Translations under genes and position numbers: made by a program
Shown here: positions 47,034 through 55,875 of the stretch, piece after piece
Position numbering within the stretch: position 1 is the first letter of the stretch
How the letters are laid out: the number at the start of each line of letters is the position of its first letter
NCBI GenBank assembly: GCA_031291305.1
Contig: JARLJH010000048.1
Span: forward strand, 342,487-406,486
Length of the DNA stretch: 64,000 nt
From: Rhodoferax sp.
Lineage (GTDB): Bacteria > Pseudomonadota > Gammaproteobacteria > Burkholderiales > Burkholderiaceae_C
Reading direction: 5' to 3'
The notes under the pieces: generated by a model
What the model was told of the DNA's origin: nothing
Seen by the model: only the letters and a program-made list of their open reading frames with translations
The model's database searches: none

Positions 47034-48140
47034 TTAGCGAAGCTTGCTCTTGTTGACCTGCTTCTCGATCCAGTGGCTGTAGCGCGACATCGAAAAGCAA
47101 AAAACAAAGTAGATCATTGCGATAAAAAGGTAGCCCTCGATGATGAACGGCCGCCAGTTGGCATCCGAATTCACCCCCAGCTTGAGGGCCCCAGTGAGTT
47201 CATACAAGCTGACGATAGTGACCAGGGAGGTGTCCTTGAACGTGGAGATGAAGTTGTTCATGATGCCGGGCACCACCATGGCCAGAGCCTGTGGCAGCAC
47301 GATCATGCGCTGTGTCTGCCAGTACGACAGGCCCAGCGTCGCCGCCGCTTCGACCTGGCCCTTGGGAATGGCCTGCAAGCCACCACGGATCACCTCGGCC
47401 ATGTAAGCCGCAGCAAACAGCGTGATACCGACAAGAACGCGAATCAGCACGTCGATGTTGGTGCCTGGCGGCATGAACAGCGGAAACATGAACGAGGCCA
47501 TGAACAGCACCGAGATCAAGGGCACGCCCCGAATCAACTCCACATAAATGGTGCAAAAGGTGCGGATGGCTGGCAGATTGGAGCGACGCCCCAGAGCCAC
47601 GACCAGGGCAATCGGAAAGCACAAAACCAGCGAAACGGATGACAACAAAATGGTCAGTGGCAAACCGCCCCAACGGTCGGTCTCGACCTTTTCCAAGCCC
47701 ATGACGTTGCCATACATCAGCATGAAGAAGACCGTGAAAACCACCACCCACAGAATGGGCAGCCAGGACTTCCAGGCGGCACGCATGCAACTGAGCACCA
47801 GCAGGCCGGTGAGTAAGATGGTGGCGATCAGCGGACGCCATTGCTCTTCATAGGGGTAGCGGCCAAAAATGATGATGCGATATTTTTCAGCAATCAAGCC
47901 CCAGCAGGCTCCGGCCTGGTTGGCATGGCAGGCATCGTAGTTGGGAATCCAGGTGGCTTTGAACACGGCCCAATTCAATAGTTGTGGAATAAACCAAAGC
48001 AGCAGGCCACCGATAATCACGGTTGACAGGCTGGTCTTCCAGTCAGACAGCAGGTTGGTCTTGATCCAGGCCATCGGGCCTTCGGTGTTGACGGGTGCCG
48101 GACGCGCGGCAATCGGTTGAAATATGGTCGTTGAAGTCAT
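47034..48140 (-). CDS. aapM: General L-amino acid ABC transporter permease AapM
   Basis: This is an inner-membrane permease of the polar amino acid family. The 368-residue protein has a hydrophilic N-terminus (about 30 residues), several helices, then the EAA loop AEVIRGGLQAIPKGQVEAAA (about residues 244-263). It is longer than HisM-type permeases, as is usual for AapM. It is paired with aapQ 15 bases upstream and aapP downstream. Confidence 0.95.
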   Translation of the reverse strand: MTSTTIFQPIAARPAPVNTEGPMAWIKTNLLSDWKTSLSTVIIGGLLLWFIPQLLNWAVFKATWIPNYDACHANQAGACWGLIAEKYRIIIFGRYPYEEQWRPLIATILLTGLLVLSCMRAAWKSWLPILWVVVFTVFFMLMYGNVMGLEKVETDRWGGLPLTILLSSVSLVLCFPIALVVALGRRSNLPAIRTFCTIYVELIRGVPLISVLFMASFMFPLFMPPGTNIDVLIRVLVGITLFAAAYMAEVIRGGLQAIPKGQVEAAATLGLSYWQTQRMIVLPQALAMVVPGIMNNFISTFKDTSLVTIVSLYELTGALKLGVNSDANWRPFIIEGYLFIAMIYFVFCFSMSRYSHWIEKQVNKSKLR

Positions 48141-48155
48141 GGCTCGTGTTCCTTT

Positions 48156-49334
48156 TCAACGCTCTTTGATGGCGGAACGTTTGTTGTACCAGCCCATCAG
48201 CAGGGAAGTTCCCAGTGATGTCACCAGATAAACCAGCATCACCAGCGAAATACACTCCACGGCTCGCCCGGTCTGGTTCAGTGACGTGTTGGCAATGGAC
48301 ACAATATCCGGATAGCCAATGGCCACAGCCAGGGACGAATTTTTGGTCAGATTCAGATACTGGTTGGTCAGTGGCGGAATGATCACCCGCAGCGCCTGTG
48401 GCAGCATCACCAGGCTCATCTCCTGCTGCCGATTCAGGCCCAGCGCTGAAGCCGCTTCGCCTTGCCCGCGTGGAACGGAAGCGATGCCACCCCGCACCAC
48501 CTCGGCAATGAACGAAGAGGTGTACAGCGTCAAGCCAATCAGCACTGCCAGAAATTCAGGCGTCAGCGCGCCGCCGTTTTCAATGGAGAAGTCGCCCTTG
48601 ATGGGCCGGTTCAGCGCCATCGGCGCACCACCCAGCGCCCAGCCCAGCAGGCTGCAGGCCACGACGATGACCACCGGCACCCAGAACATGCTGCGGGGTG
48701 TGCCGGTGGCTTCAAATTGCCGTATGGCCCAGCGCCGGTACACCCAGATACCGATGACGCCAACCAGTATGCCGATGGCGGCCCAAAACTGCCCGGCGGC
48801 CCACACGGGGATCGGGAAGTTCAACCCGCCTTTGCTGAGAAAGAAAGAGCCTACTTGCCAGGCGTTTGCCGAATCAGGCAACACCTCGGTCAACACCACA
48901 TACCACAGCAACAACTGCAGCAGCACCGGAATATTGCGGAAAGCCTCTACATAGGACAAACACAGACCGCGTACCAGCGCATTGCGTGAAAAACGGCCAA
49001 TACCCAGCGTGGTGCCAAGGATCGTGGACAGAATGATGCCCAAGATGGCGACGCGCAAGGTGTTGCTGATACCGACAAGAAACGCTTGCCAGTAAGGCGA
49101 CTCCGAGTCAAAGGGATAGAGGCTCTCGCCAATAGCAAAACCGGCTGGCTGTGTCAAAAAGTCAAAGCCGCTCTGGATCCCGCGCACACGCATGTTCACG
49201 AGCGTGTTGTGCGCCAAAAACCAGACTGCCGCGGCGATGATGCCAATGGCCAGAACCTGGTAGATCAGTCCACGAAACGCCTGGCTACGCCAGGACCATT
49301 TGTTTTTCTTGGGTGGTGGTGTGTCTGGAGTCAT
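48156..49334 (-). CDS. aapQ: General L-amino acid ABC transporter permease AapQ
   Basis: This is the second permease of the Aap system. The protein starts MTPDTPPPKKNKWSWRSQAF, which I prefer (ATG 49334) over the longer frame beginning at 49388. It has a long periplasmic stretch between helices, as typical for AapQ, and the EAA loop AEVVRGGIASVPRGQGEAAS. The length is 392 residues. It lies 124 bases after aapJ, separated by a terminator-like hairpin. Confidence 0.94.
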   Translation of the reverse strand: MTPDTPPPKKNKWSWRSQAFRGLIYQVLAIGIIAAAVWFLAHNTLVNMRVRGIQSGFDFLTQPAGFAIGESLYPFDSESPYWQAFLVGISNTLRVAILGIILSTILGTTLGIGRFSRNALVRGLCLSYVEAFRNIPVLLQLLLWYVVLTEVLPDSANAWQVGSFFLSKGGLNFPIPVWAAGQFWAAIGILVGVIGIWVYRRWAIRQFEATGTPRSMFWVPVVIVVACSLLGWALGGAPMALNRPIKGDFSIENGGALTPEFLAVLIGLTLYTSSFIAEVVRGGIASVPRGQGEAASALGLNRQQEMSLVMLPQALRVIIPPLTNQYLNLTKNSSLAVAIGYPDIVSIANTSLNQTGRAVECISLVMLVYLVTSLGTSLLMGWYNKRSAIKER

Positions 49335-49392
49335 TGTGCTTCTCGCTCTGGAGGCGGTTGGATGGGAAACACGGCTAGCATTCTTCAATGCT

Positions 49393-49438
49393 AAAAAAAG
49401 GCGCCGCTGGCATCGCTTGAGCGACAGCAGGCGGCGCT
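49393..49438 (-). terminator. Intrinsic terminator or attenuator between aapJ and aapQ
   Basis: On the minus strand an AGCGCCGCC arm and a GGCGGCGCC-like arm (GCCAGCGGCGCC) enclose an inner GTCGCTCAAGCGAT hairpin and are followed by seven Ts. This has the form of a Rho-independent terminator. It sits about 20 bases after the aapJ stop and would let the binding protein be made in excess over the permeases and ATPase. Confidence 0.75.
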
Positions 49439-49458
49439 ATCAATGGTGCGAATCCGGT

Positions 49459-50493
49459 TTAGCGGATGGGCATGGCGTACATCAGGCCGCCTTTGTTCCA
49501 CTGGTTATTGACACCACGAGGCAGACCCAGGGAAGATTTCGGTCCGACATTGCGTTCGAAAATTTCACCGTAATTGCCCGTAGCCTTGATGGCGTTGTAC
49601 ATCCAGTCCTTGCTCAGACCTAGCAATTTACCGGAGTCTTCCGAGGTGCCCAGAATGCGCTTGACGACCGGATCATCGCTGGTGGTCTTGAGCGAATCGA
49701 CGTTGGCTTTGGTGATGCCGTACTCTTCGGATTCGATCAAGCCATAAATGGTCCATTTGACAATGGAGAACCATTCATCATCACCGCGACGCACCATGGG
49801 TCCGAGAGGTTCTTTGGAGATCAGCTCAGGCAGGATGACATGGTCAGCCGGGTTCTTGGCAACCTTGTTGCGGGTGGAGGCCAAGCCAGATGCGTCCGTG
49901 GTGTAGGCAATGCAGCGGCCCGTGAAATAGGCGTTTTCGGTTGCGTCGAGCTGTTCAAACACCACAGGTTTGATACCCAGATGGTTGGCTTTGGAATAGT
50001 CGTTCAGGTTTTTCTCGGTGGTGGTGCCTGATTGCACGCACACGGTTTGACCTTTGAGCTGTTTGGCGCTCTTGATTTTGCTCTTGAGCGGCACCATGAA
50101 GCCCTGTCCGTCATAGTAGGTCACGACGGTTTGCTCCAGACCCAGCGATGCATCACGCGTCAGCGTGAAGGTGGTGTTGCGCGACAGCACGTCAATTTCG
50201 CCAGACTGCAGTGCGGTGAAGCGTTGCTGTGCGTTCAGTGGCACGTATTTGACTTTTTCTGCGTCGCCCAAGGTGGCTGCGGCAATGGCGCGGCACACAT
50301 CGACATCCAGACCTGTCCATTTGCCAGCCGAGTCTGCGGCACCAAAACCTGCCAGGCCGGTATTCACACCGCAAATGACTTGACCACGCGCCTTGATGGC
50401 GTCCAGCGTTTTGCCAGCGTGCGCAGGCATGGCTGCCAGGGTGCCGATAGCGGCGGCAACGATGGCCAGTGTCTTCATAGAGCTGATATGCAT
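49459..50493 (-). CDS. aapJ: General L-amino acid ABC transporter substrate-binding protein AapJ
   Basis: This is the periplasmic receptor for a range of L-amino acids. A signal peptide covers MHISSMKTLAIVAAAIGTLA to AHA. The mature part begins GKTLDAIKARGQVICGVNTG and has the Aap/Bzt signatures GKWTGLDVDVCRAIAAATLG and LSRNTTFTLTRDASLG. The length is 344 residues. An in-frame second ATG (MKTLA) could be the true start. It is the first gene of the aapJQMP group, with GGAG about ten bases upstream of the ATG. Confidence 0.96.
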   Translation of the reverse strand: MHISSMKTLAIVAAAIGTLAAMPAHAGKTLDAIKARGQVICGVNTGLAGFGAADSAGKWTGLDVDVCRAIAAATLGDAEKVKYVPLNAQQRFTALQSGEIDVLSRNTTFTLTRDASLGLEQTVVTYYDGQGFMVPLKSKIKSAKQLKGQTVCVQSGTTTEKNLNDYSKANHLGIKPVVFEQLDATENAYFTGRCIAYTTDASGLASTRNKVAKNPADHVILPELISKEPLGPMVRRGDDEWFSIVKWTIYGLIESEEYGITKANVDSLKTTSDDPVVKRILGTSEDSGKLLGLSKDWMYNAIKATGNYGEIFERNVGPKSSLGLPRGVNNQWNKGGLMYAMPIR

Positions 50494-50881
50494 AAGTTTT
50501 TGACTCCAGGTTAGAAAAAAAGAAACAGATGAAGGATGACGGGGTGAATGGATAAATCACCACATCATGCACTGTAACAGTGCGTGGTCTGCGTGATATC
50601 GGGGTTTACGCTTGCACATCAGACACCTTTCACCTTGCCAGCTATGGCTAATGCTAGCCATTGAGTGAGTAAGCTAAGCAGTAAGCGTGCCACTTGGGTT
50701 GCTGATTTGACCATGCCCGAATTGCCAGCGTCGCAGACCGGCGTGTTGCAGTCGGCCAGATCAATCCTGGCTGCAGGGGAACCCTGGGCCCGACAACGCA
50801 GCACGCGCGTCAGCGCTATGATTGATTGCTTTTTAGACATCTAGCCCCCGTTTTTAATGGGCTTTCAGCTATAAATTTAGT
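50494..50881. other. Non-coding gap between aapJ and a serine hydrolase gene
   Basis: These 388 bases separate divergent genes and should hold both promoters. I see a perfect short palindrome ATGGCTA-ATGC-TAGCCAT at about 50643-50660 and the palindromic repeat at 50829-50880. A 73-codon minus-strand frame here has no recognisable protein features. I could not place promoters with confidence. Confidence 0.5.
50829..50880 (-). repeat. Palindromic repeat copy upstream of the serine hydrolase
   Basis: On the minus strand it reads TTTATAGCTGAAAGCCCATT, then AAAAACGGGGGCTAGATGTC and TAAAAAG. GGGCTTT pairs with TAGCCC. It ends directly at the ATG of the next gene (50882), so it occupies the place where the leader and ribosome site should be. 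Confidence 0.7.
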
Positions 50882-52072
50882 ATGACTTTGCAATCTGTAA
50901 TTCCTGAAAAAATGGGCCTGAGCACTGAGCGTTTGCAGCGGCTGATGGCTGTGCTGCAGCGCGAGGTGGATGACAAGCGCCTGCCCGGCGCGGTCGCCGT
51001 GGTGGCGCGGCATGGCAAGACAGCTTTGCTGGAAAGCGTCGGCCAACTCAATCCGGCCACCGGCGAGGCCATGCGCTGCGACGCCCGTTTTCGTATCTAT
51101 TCGATGACCAAGCCAATCATGTCGGTGGCTGCCATGATGCTGGTGGAGCAAGGCCGCCTGCTGCTGAGTGATCCGGTGGCAAAATTTTTGCCTGAATTTG
51201 CCCAGCAAAAAGTGGCTGTGCAAGAAGGCGGTGCGCTGGAGCTGCAAGCTGTGCAGCGGGACGCCACCGTGCACGACTTGCTGCGCCACACTGCGGGCAT
51301 GACTTACGAGTTTTTGGGCAGCGGTCCGGTGCAGCGACAGTACGCGCAGTTGCGCCTGGGTTCGCGTGATCGCAGTCTGGCCGAATTCACCCAGAGCCTG
51401 GCTGGACTACCTCTGATGTACCAGCCTGGCAGTGTGTTTGAGTACAGCCGCGCCACCGACGTGCTGGGGCGCGTCGTGGAGGTCGTGGCAGATCAACCGC
51501 TGCAGCATTTCATGCAGGAGCAGGTGTTTGACCCCTTGCGCATGCCGGATACCGCGTTCAACGTGCCGCCGGAGTTTCATGGTCACATTGCCGAGCCTTT
51601 TGCCCGCGACCCGGACGGCGGCTTGCAGATGAAGGTGATTGACGTGCGCACCGACGCTGCGCTGGTTTCCGGTGGCGGCGGTCTGATTTCCACAGCGCAG
51701 GACTACGCGCGCTTTTTGCAGTTCATGCTGAATCGGGGTGAACTTGAGGGTGTGCGCCTGCTGGGGCCGCGTACCGTTGATTTCATGACAACCGATCACC
51801 TGGGCGATATTCCCCTGGCAGCCGGTGGCTCGCGTGCGTTGCTGCCTGCCGGGCACGGTTTCGGGCTGGGTTTTGCGGTGCGCAAGCATCTGGGTGTGGC
51901 ACCGGTGCCGGGATCGGTCGGGACCTATTTCTGGGGTGGCCTGGCGGGTACGTCGTTTTTTGTCGACCCTGCACTGGACATGTATGCCTGCCTGATGCTG
52001 CAGGCACCGAATCAGCGCGAGTATTACCGCATGCTGTTTCGGGATTTGGTGTACGCCGCGGTGATGGACTGA
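50882..52072 (+). CDS. Serine hydrolase, beta-lactamase / EstB class C family
   Basis: This is a penicillin-binding-protein-fold serine hydrolase, probably an esterase rather than a beta-lactamase. The catalytic SxxK is in IYSMTKP (Ser near residue 74), the YxN-type Tyr is in FEYSRATDVLG (about residues 180-190), and the third motif region is near HGFGLGF in the C-terminal third. The 396-residue protein has no signal peptide, which suggests a cytoplasmic location. No Shine-Dalgarno sequence is seen because the repeat abuts the ATG; an internal start is possible at ATG 50912. Confidence 0.88.
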   Translation: MTLQSVIPEKMGLSTERLQRLMAVLQREVDDKRLPGAVAVVARHGKTALLESVGQLNPATGEAMRCDARFRIYSMTKPIMSVAAMMLVEQGRLLLSDPVAKFLPEFAQQKVAVQEGGALELQAVQRDATVHDLLRHTAGMTYEFLGSGPVQRQYAQLRLGSRDRSLAEFTQSLAGLPLMYQPGSVFEYSRATDVLGRVVEVVADQPLQHFMQEQVFDPLRMPDTAFNVPPEFHGHIAEPFARDPDGGLQMKVIDVRTDAALVSGGGGLISTAQDYARFLQFMLNRGELEGVRLLGPRTVDFMTTDHLGDIPLAAGGSRALLPAGHGFGLGFAVRKHLGVAPVPGSVGTYFWGGLAGTSFFVDPALDMYACLMLQAPNQREYYRMLFRDLVYAAVMD

Positions 52073-52080
52073 GCGCGCTG

Positions 52081-53103
52081 CTAACGCTTTCCCTCGTTCA
52101 TTGGCGCAAAAGGGGTGGGGGCGGCGAAACCCTGGCTTTGACTTTGAAACTGGCTGCTTTGACTCTGTATCTGGCTCTGCCCTGATCCAGACCCCACAGG
52201 TTCCACCGTCACACCGACTGACAACACATGGCTGGCTCCGCCACGAATCACACCACGCATCGGCGAGACATCCGAAAAATCCCGACCGATGGCCAGCGTC
52301 ACATAGTCCTCACCGGGCGATGGCCAGCCCGCGCGGTCATTGGTCGGGTCCAGATCGACCCAGCAGGCAGGTATCGCGGCAACGTTGGCGGATGCAGGCT
52401 GGCCGGGCAGATACACCGATGCCCAGGCGTGTGACGCATCGCTGCCGCGCAGCTTGACCGTACCCGGCGCGGGCGTCGTCAGCAGGTAGCCGCTGACATA
52501 ACGGGCCGCCAGCCCCATCGAGCGCAGGCAGGCGACGAAGATGTGGGCAAAGTCCTGGCACACGCCTTTGCGCTGCGCCAGCGCTTGCAGCGCCGGGGTG
52601 TTGACCTCGGTGCTCAGGCTCTCATAAGTGAAGTCGCGGTAGATGCGGTGCATCAGGTCAAGCGATCCCAGCAGCAGGCTTTGACCCGGCGTAAAGCTCG
52701 GACGGGCGTAGCTGGCAAATTCGTTGTGATGCGGTGCCATGCTGGAGGCAAAGACAAATTCGTTGGCAGCATCAAATACTGCGCCTGCGTGGTAGCGAAA
52801 TCGTTCGCGCACGGCCTCCCAGGAGATCAGGTTGCTTGGTATGTGGCTGCTTTGTGTCTGAACCTCGCTGCGAGCGACGACACGCAAGCGCCGGTGAGGT
52901 ACTTGCAGGGAGAAAAAGTGCCGTGTGTTGCCAAAGACGTCTTTGGTAGAACTGATCTGCGCGGGCTGAGGGTCAACCTCCAGCCAGTGGCTGAGTACGC
53001 GCTGTGTGGGGTTGTTCAGCGGTGTCAGGTAGGCCATGTGCTGCGCCGTTTCGACGGCGGGCTGGTAGTCGTAGACCGTTTCGTGAGTGATGCTGAGCCT
53101 CAT
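52081..53103 (-). CDS. Transglutaminase-like protein
   Basis: This has a papain-like transglutaminase-fold domain with a bacterial N-terminal beta domain (MRLSITHETVYDYQPAVETA). The catalytic triad is apparent: Cys in GVCQDFAH (near residue 181), His in DASHAWASVY and Asp in CWVDLDPTND. The last 40 residues are an odd Ser/Gln/Gly repeat tail (GSGSGQSQIQSQSSQFQSQS). The start at 53103 overlaps the upstream ATP-grasp gene stop (ATGA); the longer frame to 53316 is only overlap. It acts with that gene in a conserved cluster of unknown product. Confidence 0.9.
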   Translation of the reverse strand: MRLSITHETVYDYQPAVETAQHMAYLTPLNNPTQRVLSHWLEVDPQPAQISSTKDVFGNTRHFFSLQVPHRRLRVVARSEVQTQSSHIPSNLISWEAVRERFRYHAGAVFDAANEFVFASSMAPHHNEFASYARPSFTPGQSLLLGSLDLMHRIYRDFTYESLSTEVNTPALQALAQRKGVCQDFAHIFVACLRSMGLAARYVSGYLLTTPAPGTVKLRGSDASHAWASVYLPGQPASANVAAIPACWVDLDPTNDRAGWPSPGEDYVTLAIGRDFSDVSPMRGVIRGGASHVLSVGVTVEPVGSGSGQSQIQSQSSQFQSQSQGFAAPTPFAPMNEGKR

Positions 53104-55799
53104 AACGCCCCCACGCTGTGGTTGCCCTGACCGGCATGGGTGAAATAGGTGGCGCTGATTTCCTCCGAGACCTCGTAGGCCGCGTCGCTGCATTGGTCCA
53201 ACACAGTCCTGAGCAGCTCGTATTGCGGCGCTTCCGCGGCAGCGCCTGTTGCATCGCTCGCAGTGGCCGGGGTTACCAGATCCGGTGCGCGCTCGCAGAG
53301 TTGCGCCAGACCCCATGCGTTCGGATTGGGCACCTTGAGCGACAGGGCGCAGAGCTCATTGGGTTCGCTGCCCGCCAGTTTGGCCAGGCGACCACGCAGT
53401 GTGTGGGCTACCCAGGACACCGAGCGGGGGTTGTCCCGGTCAATCACCAGCAGGTCCACCAGCGCCGCCATGTCGCGGCTTTGCTGAAATTCGGCATGGA
53501 AGGTGATGGCGTTGTCAAAGAGCTCCAGCATGGCGTCAAAACCGCTGGCGGTTTCCAGGCTTTTGCAGGTCAGAGCCAGATTCAGGGCGGTGGACAGGAA
53601 GCCCATGCGCTCGACGTGCCGCCCGATGCTCAGCAGCCGCCAGCCATCGTCGCGCGTCATGCGGTCGGTTTGCGCGCCGGTGATGGCGGCCATGTGGTCG
53701 CTGGTGTCCTTGAGGATTTGCAGCGCCTGCTGCGTCGAGCAGCCACCTCGCTGGCGCTGCGCCGCAAAGCGGGCGAAAAATACCTCTTCGGCGCGGGTGA
53801 TGATGCGCCAGTGTTCCTGCGACAGCCGTTCGCGTACGCTCGACGCTGCCAGTTTGAGTGCGCGCAAATAGAACCCGACACTGGTGGCGCCTTGGGTGCT
53901 GCCCAGGCTGTCGATCAGGGCGCGCTCAAATACACGAGGCGCTTGCAGCGGCGTCGGTACACCGGGCAGCACCAGGGTATTGGCCACGGCCATCTGGCTT
54001 AGCCAGGTCATCAGCGGTACGCTGGTGGGGTCCTCACCATGCAGGCAGTCGAGCGTCAGTCGTGCAAGTCGTAGCGCGTTCTCGGTGCGTTCGGTGTAGC
54101 GGCCGAGCCAGAACAGGTTTTCGGCGGCGCGACTGGTGACCAGTCGCTTGCGCTGCATCAGGCTCTCGGGTGTCAGGTGCGGCTGTAGCATGGTGGCGTG
54201 GTCAACCTCGCCGGTGGTCAGCGCCCAGACGTCGGCGCTGCTGCCTCCGTGCTGCATAGAAATAATCTCGTGGGAACTGCTGGCCACGCGGGCCAGTCCA
54301 CCGGGCAAGACACACCAGCCCTGCGCGCCATCAGAGACGGCAAACACCCGCAGCATGACCGATCGAGGTACCAGTTCAGGCGCTATGGAAGGATCTGAGT
54401 CATGTCTGACCTGCCACGTCGGCATTTGCGACAGGGGGGTGTAGGCCTGCACCGTGTGTTCTTCCGGGTGGCGCGCGATGCGTCCGGCCCATTCGTTGAG
54501 AGCCTGAGGTGTTTGCCTGGCACCCAGTACCGCGTCGAAGCTGGCATGACTGCTGGAACCCGGGTAGGTGGGCTTGATGGCACATTCACGCAGGCGCGCC
54601 AGCGCATCGAACATGGCGCCGCTTTCTCCGCACCACCAGGTGGGGAGTGCGGGCAGGCACAACTCTTCGTTGAACAGATGGCGCGACAAGGCGGGCAGAA
54701 AACCCAGTAGTGCGGGCGATTCCAGGAAGGCAGAGCCAGGCGTGTTGGCCACCAGCACGTTGCCAGCGCGAATGGCTTGCAGCAGGCCCGGCACGCCCAG
54801 GGTCGAGTCGGCGCGTAGTTCCAGTGGGTCCATGTACTGATCGTCCACCCGTTTAAGCAGGCCGTGCACGGGCACCAGCCCTTTGAGGGTCTTGAGGTAC
54901 AGGTGTTCGTCGCGCACCAGTAGATCGCTGCCTTCCACCAACGTTAGACCCAGGTAACGTGCCAGGTAGGCGTGCTCGAAATAAGTTTCGTTGTACGGGC
55001 CAGGTGTCAGCAGGGCCAGATGCGCATCGGCTCCCATCGGGTTCATGGCGCGCAGGCTGTCCATCAAAGCGCGGTAAGTGCCCGCCAGGCGCTGGACCCG
55101 CAAGTTGTCAAAAGCGCCGCCAAATTGCGCCGAGATGGCCAGCCGGTTTTCCAGCAGGTAGCCCAGGCCGGAGGGTGCCTGAGTGCGCTGCCCAACCACC
55201 CACCAGTTGCTGTCGGGGCCGCGTGCCATGTCAAAAGCGGCGATGTGCAAATAGCGTCCGCCCACCGGCTGGACACCATGCATGGCACGCAAATAACCCG
55301 GGTGACCGTGCACCAGCGCGGGTGGCAAAAAGCCCGGTTCCAGCAGCTTTTGTGGTCCGTAGACATCGGCCATCACGTGTTCGAGCAGGCGTACGCGCTG
55401 CAATACCCCTGCCTCGATATGTTTCCAGTTGGCATCGTCCACGATCAACGGGAACAGGTCCAGTGACCAGGGGCGCTGCGGGCCGTTTTCGTCGGCATAC
55501 ACGTTATAAGTGATGCCGTTATCGCGGATCTGGCGTGCCAGCTGGATACTGCGTTGGTTCAGGTCAGTCGCAGTTTCACCACGCAATGAATTGAAAAAAC
55601 TCGTCCAACCCCTTGTCCCAAAAGCTTTGTTTGCTATATTTTCAGGGGTTGCTTCGGTCGCTGGACTACGACTATCAGAGACCCTGTCCCGCAGTTCGTC
55701 AAAGTGTCCTTCGGACGCCCGGTAGCGCGCAGCCAGTTCCGTCAAGTCTGGCTCTTCAGGGCTCTGTGGAGGGATTGGCAACGACGTGACGGGTTTCAT
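53100..55799 (-). CDS. Fused circularly permuted ATP-grasp and alpha-E domain protein
   Basis: The 899-residue protein joins two families that are separate genes in many bacteria. Residues about 75-500 are the circularly permuted type 2 ATP-grasp domain (DUF404/407): IRDNGITYNVYADENGPQRP, PGPYNETYFEHAYLARYLG and VLVANTPGSAFLESPALL. From about residue 560 follows the helical alpha-E (DUF403) domain, RAAENLFWLGRYTERTENAL. ATP-grasp enzymes make amide or peptide bonds, so with the coupled transglutaminase this may build or modify a peptide; the product is unknown. The variable N-terminal region (residues 43-70) overlaps a degenerate palindromic repeat. Confidence 0.9.
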   Translation of the reverse strand: MKPVTSLPIPPQSPEEPDLTELAARYRASEGHFDELRDRVSDSRSPATEATPENIANKAFGTRGWTSFFNSLRGETATDLNQRSIQLARQIRDNGITYNVYADENGPQRPWSLDLFPLIVDDANWKHIEAGVLQRVRLLEHVMADVYGPQKLLEPGFLPPALVHGHPGYLRAMHGVQPVGGRYLHIAAFDMARGPDSNWWVVGQRTQAPSGLGYLLENRLAISAQFGGAFDNLRVQRLAGTYRALMDSLRAMNPMGADAHLALLTPGPYNETYFEHAYLARYLGLTLVEGSDLLVRDEHLYLKTLKGLVPVHGLLKRVDDQYMDPLELRADSTLGVPGLLQAIRAGNVLVANTPGSAFLESPALLGFLPALSRHLFNEELCLPALPTWWCGESGAMFDALARLRECAIKPTYPGSSSHASFDAVLGARQTPQALNEWAGRIARHPEEHTVQAYTPLSQMPTWQVRHDSDPSIAPELVPRSVMLRVFAVSDGAQGWCVLPGGLARVASSSHEIISMQHGGSSADVWALTTGEVDHATMLQPHLTPESLMQRKRLVTSRAAENLFWLGRYTERTENALRLARLTLDCLHGEDPTSVPLMTWLSQMAVANTLVLPGVPTPLQAPRVFERALIDSLGSTQGATSVGFYLRALKLAASSVRERLSQEHWRIITRAEEVFFARFAAQRQRGGCSTQQALQILKDTSDHMAAITGAQTDRMTRDDGWRLLSIGRHVERMGFLSTALNLALTCKSLETASGFDAMLELFDNAITFHAEFQQSRDMAALVDLLVIDRDNPRSVSWVAHTLRGRLAKLAGSEPNELCALSLKVPNPNAWGLAQLCERAPDLVTPATASDATGAAAEAPQYELLRTVLDQCSDAAYEVSEEISATYFTHAGQGNHSVGAL
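55600..55643 (-). repeat. Probable degenerate palindromic repeat inside the ATP-grasp gene
   Basis: On the minus strand, AATATAGCAAACAAAGC then TTTTGGGACAAGGGGTTGGA resembles the ACAAGGGGCTAGA end of the family, with two changes in that core. It is in frame and encodes the NIANKAFGTRGW part of a poorly conserved N-terminal stretch. Weaker than the other copies. Confidence 0.35.
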
Positions 55800-55875
55800 G
55801 GGGATGAGTATGCCAGTGAACTCACGCTTTGAATGACAATCGCAGGTTAATCAAACTGATCCACCGATCCCCGTT

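Noticed and set aside
50619-50840. 73-codon minus-strand frame in the aapJ-hydrolase gap
   Set aside because: No ribosome site, no recognisable motif, and its 5' end lies inside the palindromic repeat.
53104-53316. N-terminal extension of the transglutaminase frame
   Set aside because: It only reads through the end of the ATP-grasp gene in another frame. The conserved protein begins at MRLSITHETV with an ATGA overlap.
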